Source: Trichomonas vaginalis G3
Taxonomy: Eukaryota > Parabasalia > Trichomonadida > Trichomonadidae
Direction of reading: 5' to 3'
Length of the DNA stretch: 64,000 bases
NCBI RefSeq assembly: GCF_026262505.1
Contig: NC_067207.1
Location: forward strand, 4,472,252-4,536,251
The number at the start of each line of letters is the position of its first letter. The first letter of the stretch is position 1. The position numbers were made by a program, and so were the translations under genes. The notes beneath the pieces were generated by a model. The model was not told the DNA's origin, did no database searches, and saw only the letters and a program-made list of their open reading frames with translations. Below are positions 20,224 through 31,800 of the stretch, piece after piece.

Positions 20224-21162
20224 ATGCTCTCTGCTGACGCTCTTCGCCAATTATCACAAGGGAGCAACAATGATTATATTTTTGACTTTTCCTTAATACC
20301 ATCTGATCGCTATGAAACTTTATTCAGGACTTTGCAAAAGTTTTGTTTAAATAACGTTGATGTACTTGGATTTTCTTGCGACGCTATCTCAAATTACGCA
20401 GGAGCTAATGCTCATCTTCCAACAGATATTATGCATTCAATCGCTAAAAATAAAAAGAGTTACATTCGAAATATGGTTGAATTACTTTGCTACTGCGTTC
20501 CAAAGAGCCCAAAGATCACAGAACTTCAATTTTCTCATTTATTAATAGCAGGAGAATATCTTTCAAGAATGGCGGGCTCATTTTCTCGTTCAAAATCATT
20601 AAAACGTATTATAATTTGCGATTGCAATTTAGATGATGCAGGAGCAGAGTCTTTATTTAAATTCTTAGATCCAAATAAAATAGAACTCATTACAATTGAA
20701 AATTCAAATATCTCTGGACAAATTATCCCAGAAGCCATTAATTTTGTACAAAGAAAGTCGGTCCCTAATGGTGGAATAATGGAAATTAATCTTAATGGAA
20801 ACCAAATTTCGCAATCTGATTTACTTAAATTAAATCAAGCACTACATCCTCTTTCTAAGCAATCAATTCCTTCACAATCTATTCCTAAGCCATTTATCGA
20901 CGAAGTATCCCCAGAAGATCTTTCTGATGAAGCATCTTTTCCAGATAATCACGAAAATGCTATTCAAGCTGAAATTGCGGCTCTGAAGAGTGAAAATCAA
21001 ATGTTACGTAATCAAATTAAAGCTTTACGTGAAATGAAGGCATCATCTGAAAATAACGGTTCAATTTTCGTTGTTGGGACAGGTGCTCCACAATTTGTTA
21101 GTTATCTTGGTGAAGTTGAAGAAAAATTACTTGCTATTGATCAAAATACCAAATTTATGTAA
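20224..21162 (+). CDS. Leucine-rich-repeat protein with C-terminal coiled coil
   Basis: 312 residues. About 95-215 contain ribonuclease-inhibitor-type LRRs: ITELQFSHLLIAGEYLSRMA, LKRIIICDCNLDDAGAESLF, IELITIENSNISGQ and IMEINLNGNQISQSDLLKL. After a Pro/Ser linker, residues 250-280 form a short coiled coil (IQAEIAALKSENQMLRNQIK). LRR followed by coiled coil resembles the centrosomal/basal-body protein CEP78, which is longer; the CNLDDAGAESL repeat supports this only loosely. A scaffolding role is likely. It is divergent from the coiled-coil gene at 18263. Confidence 0.7.
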   Translation: MLSADALRQLSQGSNNDYIFDFSLIPSDRYETLFRTLQKFCLNNVDVLGFSCDAISNYAGANAHLPTDIMHSIAKNKKSYIRNMVELLCYCVPKSPKITELQFSHLLIAGEYLSRMAGSFSRSKSLKRIIICDCNLDDAGAESLFKFLDPNKIELITIENSNISGQIIPEAINFVQRKSVPNGGIMEINLNGNQISQSDLLKLNQALHPLSKQSIPSQSIPKPFIDEVSPEDLSDEASFPDNHENAIQAEIAALKSENQMLRNQIKALREMKASSENNGSIFVVGTGAPQFVSYLGEVEEKLLAIDQNTKFM

Positions 21163-21509
21163 TTTTTATTTTTTATTTTGTTGAATAAATGTATATGATT
21201 TGTTTAATTCCTTTTTGAATATGCGTAAGTTTAATTTTATCTGTATTTTTGATATATCTTAAAGAAATTAGTGGAAAAATTTCAAAATTTAATAAATTAA
21301 ATGCAATTATGTAGATTATGCATCATTGCATAATATATTACTCTTATGTATGACATGATTTTATTCATTATTTATCATTTTCACTTAATTATTTCTACTT
21401 ATAATGTAAAAATCTTATAATATTAAAAGTTTTAATCATAAATTTTCATGTAGAACAAGTGAATTAAATAAATAGTTTTATTTCGTAAAACAAAAACAAC
21501 AATAATCAT
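21163..21509. other. Intergenic between convergent genes, 350 bp
   Basis: Very AT-rich 3' spacer; no terminator hairpin or gene seen. Confidence 0.5.
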
Positions 21510-22937
21510 TTAATGCAACAAAGCATCAGAAAGAGAAGGAACAGGAGCATTCTCTGCTTCCTTCTTCTCCTCAAGTCCATCATTGACAGTTGAATTAACC
21601 AATCCAGCCAAACCAAGCTTTGGAGAATCTTCTTTTTGTTCTTCTTCTTTATTCAAATTGTCAACAGCTCCAGAAAGAGCTTTTTCTCCAAGCTGGAGCT
21701 CTGATGGCTTTTGATCTTGCTTTGGTTCCTCTGGTGTGTCATCAACTCCGTTTGCTTCGAGATTTCCTGAATTAATTGGAAGTTTTAATGAAAAACTTTC
21801 GTCCTTTGTATCATCAACACCATTGGCTTCAAGTTTATCATTATCTAAGCTTGGTTTGATCGATAAACCGCCAACATTTTGATCTTTTGGTTCAGAATTG
21901 TTATTTTCTTCATGATTTGCTTCTGGTGTATCATCAACACCATTTGCTTCGAGGTTCTGATCCTGAATTTGTGGTTTAATGGACAAACTTTCGTCTTTTG
22001 TATCATCTTTTCCATTTGCTTCGAGATTCTCTTCATTTATGTTATCTTTGAGTTCGCCTTTAATGGAAAGTGACATATTTGTGTCCTTTGTTTCATTTTC
22101 GTTTTGGATATCCAATGAATCATCAACTTTGATTGCTTCTTCTTCAATTTCGTGTTTGATTGAAAGACTGAAGTCTTGGTCATCGTTTTGTTGCTTCTCT
22201 GGTCCGAAATCGTCCTTAAGATGATCTTCAATTTGATTATGAAGAGAAAGTTGATTTTCGCTATCTTCAACGTCATATCTCTTATCATCTGTTGTTGGCC
22301 TTGGTGGTGGTTCGTGAACTTCGTACTGTTCTTCGTTCTGAACTGAATTTCTGCTTGGTCTGTATTCTGGGCGAGCTGTTGACGGTGGTTTTGGTGGGTA
22401 GATGTTGGCGAAGTCATCATCCTTCTTGTACGATTGGCGGCGAGCCGATTGTTCCTGTTCATCAATTTGGATAATCTCTGACATTGGAAGTGTTTGTTTA
22501 TATTCGGCATTCTTGTGGAGTTGATACTCATGATCAAGTCTATGCATGTACCAATCATTTCTGTTGAGTAATGGACGAGATTGTTGTATTGCTTTGACAA
22601 TTTTTGCGTTTTCTTCAGTTATACGGAGCATCTGTTCTTTCTGGAAGCGTCCTTGAAGTGTGTGAGGGCGTCCTGGTGGCTGGGCACAGTAATGTTCTTC
22701 ACGAAGAATTTTATCAAGTCTATGGACAAGTCTTACATTTTGATTTTGGATTGCAAGGTTGTGTTGCTTTTCAATTTCGTATCTTTTGAAATTTTTGCCG
22801 ATTGAATTTGGAGTAATTGGTTGTCTCGTGTCAATTGATGGTTTAACATTCTTAAGAGCATTCAGATGTTTTTGATAAGCTCTATCTCGAGCTTTGCGGA
22901 CACAAATTCGGCTGACTTCAGGCGGAGCTCTGTACAT
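21510..22937 (-). CDS. CFAP97-domain protein with acidic repeats
   Basis: 475 residues. The N-terminus (MYRAPPEVSRICVRKARDRA) leads into a CFAP97/Hemingway-type domain at about 45-150: YEIEKQHNLAIQNQNVRLVH, then RFQKEQMLRITEENAKIVKA and LLNRNDWYMHRLDHEYQLHK. The pattern 'RI-EEN-xxIxxxIQ...RxxW..H..EH' is diagnostic for the family, which occurs in cilia and flagella. Residues 200-475 are acidic with an approximate repeat combining SLSIKPxI and LEANGVDDT (about five copies). The N-terminus is shared with the giant protein at 33717-38780 (MYRAQPVVSQ), so the two are paralogues. ATG 22937 is the first in frame. It is likely flagellar or basal-body associated. Confidence 0.8.
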   Translation of the reverse strand: MYRAPPEVSRICVRKARDRAYQKHLNALKNVKPSIDTRQPITPNSIGKNFKRYEIEKQHNLAIQNQNVRLVHRLDKILREEHYCAQPPGRPHTLQGRFQKEQMLRITEENAKIVKAIQQSRPLLNRNDWYMHRLDHEYQLHKNAEYKQTLPMSEIIQIDEQEQSARRQSYKKDDDFANIYPPKPPSTARPEYRPSRNSVQNEEQYEVHEPPPRPTTDDKRYDVEDSENQLSLHNQIEDHLKDDFGPEKQQNDDQDFSLSIKHEIEEEAIKVDDSLDIQNENETKDTNMSLSIKGELKDNINEENLEANGKDDTKDESLSIKPQIQDQNLEANGVDDTPEANHEENNNSEPKDQNVGGLSIKPSLDNDKLEANGVDDTKDESFSLKLPINSGNLEANGVDDTPEEPKQDQKPSELQLGEKALSGAVDNLNKEEEQKEDSPKLGLAGLVNSTVNDGLEEKKEAENAPVPSLSDALLH

Positions 22938-23201
22938 CGAAATATATCAACGGATTTGACAGAAAAAAAAATGTAAACATACAGAACTCATTTCTTATTT
23001 AAAAATAAATATCATCATATGTATAATATATTTCCTTTTGAGCAAAAAAAGTTTTGAGAAATAAATTTATAAAATTAAAGCAAAATCAAATTCCTTATCG
23101 CAAATAAGTCAAGCCAGTTTGTAACTGAAATGATGGTAATGAAAAGAAGTCTTTAAAAAAGTCAAAATAATATTTTATTAAAAAAACAAATAAAAAAAGA
23201 G

Positions 23202-24011
23202 TTATCCCATAATGTTTTGTACAAGAACTTGTGCGATATCGGGATTATTAGATGGCTGGTATTCCCAAAATGATTCTTGTTCGCCTTCGCTTGCAAACGG
23301 ATTAATAAATGATAAAACCATGAAAATTTTGGATGAGATACTATGGCAACATCCTCCTTCATGATGATGAACTGTTGGTTGTGTCATTCCTTGTGTTAAT
23401 TGAGTTGGTTCATTAATCTTAAGTAAAACTGCTGTTGCCTTGCCAACAACGTCTGTAATAAGCATATTATAGTCACGTGGTATTAATTTCTGTGAAAGAA
23501 TGACTGTATATGTGTGATTTGGTCCGAATGTTTCATCGAGCCATGCAAATAGGGTTTTAAGTGTATCAGGCTGATCAAATTGCTGAGTTATGAGTCCATT
23601 ATCTGTTCTTAATGATATTTTAATTGGTTTAGCTGGTGTATCTGTAACTTCTGTAATATTTTCGTCTTCTTTCTCAAATGCACCGTAATTTAAGCTTCCA
23701 ATATACGAGGCAAACTCTTCTGGCTTAGGATAGTGACCGACCCATTGATATGAGATGATCGAAGAATGAGATCCGAAAACATAGATTGCAGGAGTGCTCA
23801 TTATCTGGAATTTTTGTGCAAAATACTGAAAATCGTTGAAATCTTCGGGAATTTTGATTCTGTGTACGATAGAATTTGTTGGTAAGGTTGATTTTACTGG
23901 AACTGAATTCCAAAACGTGTCTGCATCAGTTGTTGCATCCTCTACTGCAACAATAAGCAATAATTCAGGATAATTCTCCTTTTGATTGAATGCATCTTGA
24001 ATACTTTGCAT
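23202..24011 (-). CDS. UBX-domain protein, UBXN4/erasin-like
   Basis: About 269 residues from the ATG at 24011 (upstream in-frame TTG at 24020 rejected). About 1-120 form a thioredoxin/UAS-type fold (ELLLIVAVEDATTDADTFWN, FAQKFQIMSTPAIYVFGSHS). About 128-200 form a UBX domain (KISLRTDNGLITQQFDQPDT, YTVILSQKLIPRDYN), followed by a short hydrophobic segment (SSKIFMVLSFINPF). UAS plus UBX plus hydrophobic hairpin is the order of UBXN4, an ER-anchored adaptor that brings Cdc48/p97 to misfolded proteins for ERAD. The p97-contacting loop (normally FPR) is not clearly conserved. Probably acts at the ER membrane. Confidence 0.8.
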   Translation of the reverse strand: MQSIQDAFNQKENYPELLLIVAVEDATTDADTFWNSVPVKSTLPTNSIVHRIKIPEDFNDFQYFAQKFQIMSTPAIYVFGSHSSIISYQWVGHYPKPEEFASYIGSLNYGAFEKEDENITEVTDTPAKPIKISLRTDNGLITQQFDQPDTLKTLFAWLDETFGPNHTYTVILSQKLIPRDYNMLITDVVGKATAVLLKINEPTQLTQGMTQPTVHHHEGGCCHSISSKIFMVLSFINPFASEGEQESFWEYQPSNNPDIAQVLVQNIMG

Positions 24012-24986
24012 TTTTTTCAAAAAAAAAATCTTTATTTCTTTGTGGTGTAATAACCCTCAAAATTTTCGATTACAAAATTTTGTAAGTGCATTTCGATTAG
24101 TTTAAAAGAATCCATCTGAGAAATAAACCCAAATCATACTAACAAATTTCAAAAAATCTCAAAAATTTAATCAAAATTCCTATAAATCATGCATTTCCCT
24201 TAATTTCTTATTGCACACCATTGCTATTCTACTTTTGGTTGCACAATTTAAGGATGTCGCTTGGGAAACAGTTGGAAATCAGGCCAAATATTGTGTATCT
24301 GGAAAAATGTCATTAAACATCCTACATGTAACGACAAAGGCTAAAGAATCAATCTAACGTCATACGAAGGAAATGAATTGAATTGAATAATGGCAAATTT
24401 TCCCTCAATACGCCTTACTCACAAACTTAACGTGTCAAATACTAGTATTTTATTCTTATGCTTGTATTATCATTTGTTTGATATTTAAAAAATTCATAAT
24501 ATCAAATCATGATTTTATCATTCATCTATTAAATATCTTGCCTTTGGAAATAATAACAATGGAATGTAAATGAAAAGCATTCTTACTTAAAAAATGAAAT
24601 TTAAAAAAAAAACATTATTTCTGGCAATCTTGCATATAATAGCACCTATTTGTATTCGCATTATCAAATATTTGGAATTGTTATGTGATCAGAATACCTT
24701 GTTTTAAGAGGGCTCATTACAATGTTGTATTCAAAAAAAAAAATAAAAACCGCAAAATCACACCAAACAAAACATCGTAATTTAAATTAATACAATCTGA
24801 TAAGAATAATTAATGAATAATACGGATCTAACTGCTAATTTATAACGTTCAAGCTCTAGGAAGAATAGAAGCCTTAGCGAGTCTTTATCATAAATAAATC
24901 GTTTAAATCCTGATCTGATACTCTCAATTTTTTCAAAGTTTTTGACAACAAAAATTCAAACATTTCATTTTCTGTTCTGATCAGAA
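24012..24986. other. Divergent intergenic region, 975 bp
   Basis: AT-rich with poly-A/T runs. It holds the promoters of the UBX gene and the membrane-protein gene; a TCATTT initiator lies at 24965. No gene or RNA recognised. Confidence 0.55.
24965..24970 (+). promoter_or_regulatory. Initiator-like element TCATTT
   Basis: TCATTT lies 17 bases before the ATG at 24987 in CATTTCATTTTCTG context; a good trichomonad initiator. Confidence 0.6.
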
Positions 24987-26177
24987 ATGAGTTGGCCTTT
25001 CTATGTTGCAGGTGCCCTTATGATCCCTAATATTATTGCTGAAATGATCCCACTCTGCCGCAAAAAAATACCAGCTTCACCATTTGTTTTTCTCAACAGT
25101 TTAATATTAAATATCGGCTTTGGATTGCTTACATCGCATGTTACTGGTGATGAAATGCTTCAATACGCATCCTACATATGTCTTGCAGTAGGAATATTCT
25201 TCTTAGTTTTACCATTTGATTATTGTTGTTGCAACACATGGTTTGATGGTTGTCATTTTGCCGTTGGGAAAATTTTTAATGAAAGGATTCCACGCCAGGA
25301 TTTTATGAAACAGATGTGTGGAAATAGGGCTATTCCTCCTGTGATAATTGTTAGTGCAAAAGCATATCATGAAGAAACCAGAACAGAATATGAGACAGTT
25401 ACCGATTCTGATGGGTCTACTCACACAGAAATTAGAACATATACCGATACAGTAGTTACATGGCGAAATTCTCAGCGATTTCAATATAGATCTTGGCAAG
25501 AAGATTCGAATTCAATCCGTATTAAAGAAACAGATGTTGTTCATGCCGTTTGTACAGTGAGATATCATTTAGACGAGTCAGGTAAAGAATTACTTCATAA
25601 TTTTGATAAAAAGATGTACAATGAAGCATTAAGGCATGATATTAAAGCTTCTACCAGTCGCAAAATTCAAACACCGAACATCAAGCATAGCATTACTGGA
25701 TATGTTTGTCACGATGAACCTTGCGAAACTAAATTCTATCAAAGCTGTATTGGTCGCTTTCTTTGGATCTTTTTCACTATGATAGGATATCAATTAGCTT
25801 ATGAATCCCGTTGGGCATCATCTGGTGAGAGAATGCATCTTAGACTCATTAAACGAATTTCAGGAACTGAAGGAAAATATCGCTGTAAATATAATCAGGA
25901 TGATAGAGTTGCCGCAGAATCCACATTTAGAATAGAAAATGATGTGTCTGCATTAAATTCGCCATTAATTATGTCATATGATACACCAAATATGGATCAA
26001 TCTTGGCTGAAAGATGTACCATTTACATCACCATATCAAAATCAAGCTGTTGATCCTGCGCTTCAGCAAAGCACAACCCAATCATTATATGTTGCCCCAC
26101 CTAGTAATGTTGTAACATTTTCTTCACAATATGAAAATAATGAAAATGAAATGTCATTAAAGAATGTAAATACATGA
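24987..26177 (+). CDS. TMEM151-like multi-span membrane protein
   Basis: 396 residues with hydrophobic segments at about 3-22, 31-50 (FVFLNSLILNIGFGLLTS), 57-82 (MLQYASYICLAVGIFFLVLP) and 253-273 (IGRFLWIFFTMIGYQLAY). The loop after the third carries PPVIIVSAKAYHEETRTEYE, THTEIRTYTDTVVTWRNSQR and FQYRSW. The pattern of a Cys/His-rich junction, 'PPxI...CxHxexR', and a duplicated TxT/VVTxxxxxxFxYxxW recalls animal TMEM151 proteins. Family function is unknown even in animals. The C-terminal 90 residues are polar. It has a good initiator upstream. Confidence 0.6.
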   Translation: MSWPFYVAGALMIPNIIAEMIPLCRKKIPASPFVFLNSLILNIGFGLLTSHVTGDEMLQYASYICLAVGIFFLVLPFDYCCCNTWFDGCHFAVGKIFNERIPRQDFMKQMCGNRAIPPVIIVSAKAYHEETRTEYETVTDSDGSTHTEIRTYTDTVVTWRNSQRFQYRSWQEDSNSIRIKETDVVHAVCTVRYHLDESGKELLHNFDKKMYNEALRHDIKASTSRKIQTPNIKHSITGYVCHDEPCETKFYQSCIGRFLWIFFTMIGYQLAYESRWASSGERMHLRLIKRISGTEGKYRCKYNQDDRVAAESTFRIENDVSALNSPLIMSYDTPNMDQSWLKDVPFTSPYQNQAVDPALQQSTTQSLYVAPPSNVVTFSSQYENNENEMSLKNVNT

Positions 26178-26476
26178 TCTTATTTAGTATACAACTGTGA
26201 AATATATTTGAGATAAAACTTTAATATATATACATGAATACACATTCTCATTACAATAAAAATTATTCAAAATTTATAAATCATGCATTTTTCTTATATT
26301 TTGATTGCAAAATAAGTGTATATAAGATTTTCAATATGGTAATATTGATTTTATAGTGATTTTTCCTTTATTTAAATTTCAAAAGAATACGAGGCCAATT
26401 TTAAGGTTAGCTATACTAAAATTTGATTTATGTTTGAAATTTTTAGATAGTTTTTGATTATTAAACAAAAATATAG

Positions 26477-26482
26477 TCATTT
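26477..26482 (+). promoter_or_regulatory. Initiator-like element TCATTT
   Basis: TCATTT lies 8 bases before the ATG at 26490. The promoter of this ankyrin gene still looks intact although the reading frame is broken. Confidence 0.55.
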
Positions 26483-26489
26483 TTGAAAA

Positions 26490-27954
26490 ATGCGATATGG
26501 ATCAGACCCAAAGCCTGTTTTAAGAAAGAAGAGATCGAATAAAGGTGTTCTCAAACAGGATTTACAATACAAGAGTATTGTTGAATTGAAATTACTAGAT
26601 CAATTACAAATTTTTCAGGATATTGATGATATAATACGCAATCAAACACCAGAAAACATTGATGAAACCTTCAATAAACTCAAAGATATCATCACTATCG
26701 ATGAAGATCTCATCTATTACATGTATAACGTTCTTGGTTATTACACTTACCTGGAAGATGACGATCATAAATATGACAACCTTGAAAAGCTTCTTTCAAC
26801 AATAAAGGAGCCTGAATATAACAATAATTTCAGCACTCTTTTTGAAAGTGAGATTCCTTCAACGAAAATTCGAGAGATGTTACGAGGGGACAAGATAGAA
26901 GTATCTAAAGATATACTTACAAACTCGAATTTAAAGAATGAAAGGCTTCTTGAAGCATGTTGTCTCGATGGAAATGTAAATTGTCTTAATTTCTTTCTTG
27001 ATAATGGTTATTCAATTCCCAAAGACTTAAATAGATGCGCCGCAATTGGTGGAAAAATGGAAATTATTAAAATTCTTGAAGAAAAAGGGGTCAATTTTAA
27101 TAATTGTTTAGAATGCGCAATTGCAGGCCATAATCATGAAGTTGCAGATTACTTAATGCAAAAGTATACCTGCGAACCGATTGATGGCCAGGCATGCTTA
27201 TTTTATTTCAATTTCAAAGGATATTGGTTTTGCTTGCAAAATAAGTTAGAAACAAGGAATGAGCTTTGTTTACTTATTGCTAAAGGCTATAGTCATTTCA
27301 TTGATTATATTTGGACGACTGATATTTATAAATTCAGTATTACTGATTACTTTGACAAATTCTGCGAATTGAGGGATTTCAAGAATCTTTAAAAATTAGC
27401 TGAACAAAAGCATATTAGTGACTACGATAAACTTGAACTCTACAATAAATTATACGAACATTTTGATGCAGATTTGTTCAAGCAATTTGTTGATACTATT
27501 GGTCCATTTAAATTGAGAGATTACGAGAGTTTTTGGGATACACGTCCAAACCCTGTTTTAACTGCTGCACAGACTGATAATTTGGAAATGGCGAAGTTCT
27601 TGCTTGATTTAGATTTCAGTCCAAACATTGGAATTGGATATGAATGGGGTAATGTTGATATAGATGAAATTCTTTTTTATTTCCAATGATGAAATCATGC
27701 AAGCTGATTTTCCTCTATCAATTGCAATCAAGCATCATAATGTGGAAATGGTCAAGTTACTTTTGTCTCATGGTGCTGATTTAGATTGCTGTATTGTTAT
27801 TGACGAGGAATATCAAGCTCGTCTTCAATATATCTGCACTCACTATAATTCTCCTTCTGTTGAGGTTCCATATCGTGACATGATATACATTGCAAAGAAA
27901 TATGGAACACCTGAGATTCTTGCTTTAATTAAATCAAAAAGAGATAAAGAATAA
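26490..27954 (+). pseudogene. Ankyrin-repeat protein (DUF3447 type), broken
   Basis: An ATG at 26490 opens 300 residues with helical N-terminal sequence and ankyrin repeats (CLDGNVNCLNFFLDNGYSIP, AAIGGKMEIIKILEEKGVNF, AIAGHNHEVADYLMQKY). The frame is stopped by TAA at 27390. The same frame continues with further ankyrin-like sequence (TAAQTDNLEMAKFLLDLDFS) to about 27689. The last repeat (SIAIKHHNVEMVKLLLSHGA) is then in another frame, ending TAA at 27952. So there is one in-frame stop and one frameshift, and the rest is well preserved: a young host pseudogene, or sequencing error. Ankyrin families are hugely expanded in trichomonads, and loss of single members is expected. The neighbouring gene 28810-32112 is a larger ankyrin protein. 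Confidence 0.8.
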
Positions 27955-28809
27955 ATAATTTATCTATAAAGAATAAATTAATTTAAAAGATTTTATCAAA
28001 GTATTACTGATAGATAGAGTTATTATTTCATACAATTCTTATCTGTTTCATGTAAATATCTTTCAGGAAAATGCATTAATTAACAGAATATAAAGAAATT
28101 TTTAAAACGCTTAGTCATTACGACAACATGAAATATTAGTGTTGTACATGGTGTTCAAAAAAATGCGCAAAAACTATTATTTGAAATTGAATTTGCATAT
28201 TTTTTTACGTATCTGAAAAATTTTGGAGCTGGCCATTATTCAAAATACATTAATAGAGAATTCCAACAATTGCGTATGCAAAAAAAATATAAAAGAAAAA
28301 ATTAATTAATTTTTGACTTCTTTACACCTTTTGATTTTTAATTACAAATATAATGCACAGATTGAATTTAAAATAATCGTTTTTGCGCCTTTTTTTGCAC
28401 TTGTAGGAAAACCCAAATATTATAATTATAACATTTTATGTTTTATCATCAAATTCGCGTACTTTTTCCATTAAGTCACTTAAGGGTGCACTACGAGGAT
28501 TAAAAGTTATCAATTTTTTCTGAGAGTTTTATCAAAAGTCTTATCCTCCTAAATCATAAAAAATCATTTTTCATCTATATTTTATGATTCAATTTATAAT
28601 TTTAATTTTGGCTGATAAAAAATGTTAAGAAAAAATAACACATTTTAAAGTAATGATCATTGTTAATATCAAAACAGCAAGAATATTTAAAAGAAGTACT
28701 TAATAAAATTGGATTAAAATTTGAAAAATGAAAGATATATGTTTTAAACAGTAAGTTTATTCAGATGCCAGGTTTATAGTATTATCTCATGCTCAATGTC
28801 AAAAAAAAA
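27955..28809. other. Intergenic between convergent ankyrin genes, 855 bp
   Basis: AT-rich, no ORF or RNA gene recognised. Confidence 0.55.
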
Positions 28810-31800
28810 TTAGATTTCGAAAGTATAAAGAATTTTTTTTCGAAAAGGAGGATTAAAAAACCGTAATCCTCGTCGTGCATCCTCAAATTCAAAACCATAA
28901 AGTTTTGAGAGTTGAAGTACTTCTTTATGATTCATAAAGCCAATCCTCTTCTTTAGACTCTTAATAATTTTTTTATTTTTTCCATATGATGCATAATTTA
29001 ATGCCGTATTTCCCATATTATCCTTCCTATAAATATCAGCTACTCTTCTCAAGTAACCATATAAGAATTTGCTTGATGATGTGCAACTAATCATAAAGGG
29101 TGTTACGCCATTTTCATTTGCAATTTCAACATCAGCACCATTCTCTATCAGATGTATTACAATCATTGGGTTATCTGTCAAACATGCTAAGAATAGAGCA
29201 GTTTCATGATACACATTTGTTAGGTTGATTTCTTCCTTTCTCATCCTTAAAATAAGCATTTTAACAATTTGTTTATCACCAGCTTCGCATGCAAACATCA
29301 GTGGTGTATACTGATGTTTTCCAAGTAATGAAACATTGGCACTATGCTTAAGTAATAAATCAACAATTTCTCTCTTTCCGCTAATTGTTGCAAAATGAAG
29401 TGCTGTCATTCCTTCCTTGTTTTGATCATCAATCTTTGAATCATCTTTGTTCAAAACTTCTTGAATAAACTCATTAAATTTGGTAGATTGACATGCTTTC
29501 ATTAGAACGTTGTTTCCATCTTCATCAGTAATAAAAGGATCAGCTCCAAATTTCAAAAGTTTTAGAAGCAACTTAGGATTTTGCAATTTAATTGCATAAT
29601 GCATAATATTTTTGTCATTATCTCTAATGAACTTTTTTGCATGATCATCAGTTGCATTCTCAAACATTTGAAGTAGAACAGATGGTGTTAAACTTGAAAT
29701 TTCACTGAAACTAAATTGTTCAATAGTCCTTGAAAAATTAAACAATTCATTAGCAGTATATACTTCTGGATTTTCGTTAATAAAAGTATACAATTCATTA
29801 AGAGATGCACCATTGTTATACAGATATTGGCACATTTCAATGTTTCCATTTAATCCAGCAACAATTATTGGAGTCAAGTTCTTGTTATTTTTACAATTAA
29901 CATTTGCACTTTTTTCAATTAGAACTTTCAATGATTCCAGCTTTGAATTTAGAACTGCTAAAAATAATGGTGTGTTTCCATTGAAATCTCTTTCTTCAAT
30001 AGTATCTGATAAATCACAAAGTGTTGAAGTGATTTTACCAAATCCATGCATACTCGCATAATGCAATGCTGTTCTATTTGATGATTCTTCTTTTGTATGA
30101 ACATCATAATTCTTACTAATCAAATAAGCCAAAAGATCATAACAATCATGAATTGCACAAAGCATTACACATGTTTTGCTTGAATTATAAACAATTTGGG
30201 TCATTCCATTATCAATAAGCATCTTACAAAAATCTTGTAATTCAAAGTGTTTCACGGCATATTTAAAGATATCATCCTTTTCAAAATCTTTTGTATTTTT
30301 ATATGCACCGAGTTTAATTAAGTCGAGTGCCTTTGGAATATCTCCTTTTTTAATTGCTACATAACATTTATGATTGAGATATATTTCTGGCATTGTGCTC
30401 TCATCCTGATATTTATCAAGAAATAATGGTTTTCTATGTCTACGTCTTGGTTTTTCTTCATCATCAGATATAAAAGATGAACTTTCTTCATCATCAAATA
30501 TAAAAGGTGAACTTTCTCCATTATCAGATACTGTAGATGAATTTTCTTCATTTACGTCTTCAAATTTTGGAATTTGTTCAGATATTGGTTTATCATTAGA
30601 ATAAACTGGTTTTTCTGTTACATATCGATAAAAAACCGAGTAATCCTTTAAATAAAGAACTTCATTCATTTGTTGTATTTCAGTTTCAGAATATTTCTTG
30701 AATTCTGCATCTTCATTTGCATTATCATTTTCGAATCCATATTTACTTATCAATGCACAAATGAATCTGTTGTCTTTGCATTTTCTCCACTCAGACCATA
30801 ATTGTTCTTTGAATGGATACATGCATTTAGTAGAAATTGTTCTTCCAAAAGATTCGGCATTGAAGAATTTCCCAAAGTTTGTTAGATCTTTTTGGATTGC
30901 GCATGTTACAAGGAACTTTGCAACTGATTTCTTATCAGAATAGAAAGGATACAAGAAAGAAGCAAGTTCATTAAATTCATTAACAATAGCATTGATATAA
31001 GCATTTCCATATTTGTTTTCAACATTTAAATCAACTCTTAAATCAATTAATTTCTTGCAAAACTCTAGTTTTCCTTTACTTGCTGCGAGTATCAATGGTG
31101 TTGTACCATCCATCATAGGAGTATCAATCGTCATTGCCAGGTCAATAAGTAATTCCGCATTATTATCATCATTTTCAATCAAAAACTGACAAAGAAGTGG
31201 AAAATTCAAAGCTCTAAACGCCAATGATTTGAAATTGACATCATGAAATGCCTTAATAATATCCATTTTCCTTTGTTCAATGCATGTTACAATGGCATTC
31301 CTTATGTATTCGTTGTTAAACGTTTCAAGATTTACTGAATTAATTATTAGTATAGCAATTTTACTTTCTTTAAGTTCTACAGCATATTGAAATGGTGTTT
31401 TGAACTGATTGTTGATATTTGTGATATTTCCTCCGTGATTTAATAAAAATTTAATTCCTTCAACGTTGTGATCACGAATTGCAGTGAACATTATTGTTTC
31501 ACTGTTCTTGTCTTTCACGTTTATCATGTTGTATTTCGTAACTAATAACTCGAAAATATTTGATGAACCGGTTTCATAAGCGAAATGGATAAATGGCTTA
31601 CCATTATGATCTTTCTGTTTGTCTTTCATTGGATTTGCTATTAATGCTTCAAAAACTTCGATATTAGATGTTTGAATTGAATATTTGAAAATTTCGTATT
31701 GATCTTGTTCACTGAAATACTGGAATACGGATAAAATAAACTCAATTTTCTTATTTTCGACTGATTTAAATATATTCAGTTTATCTTCTGTTTTTGAAAT

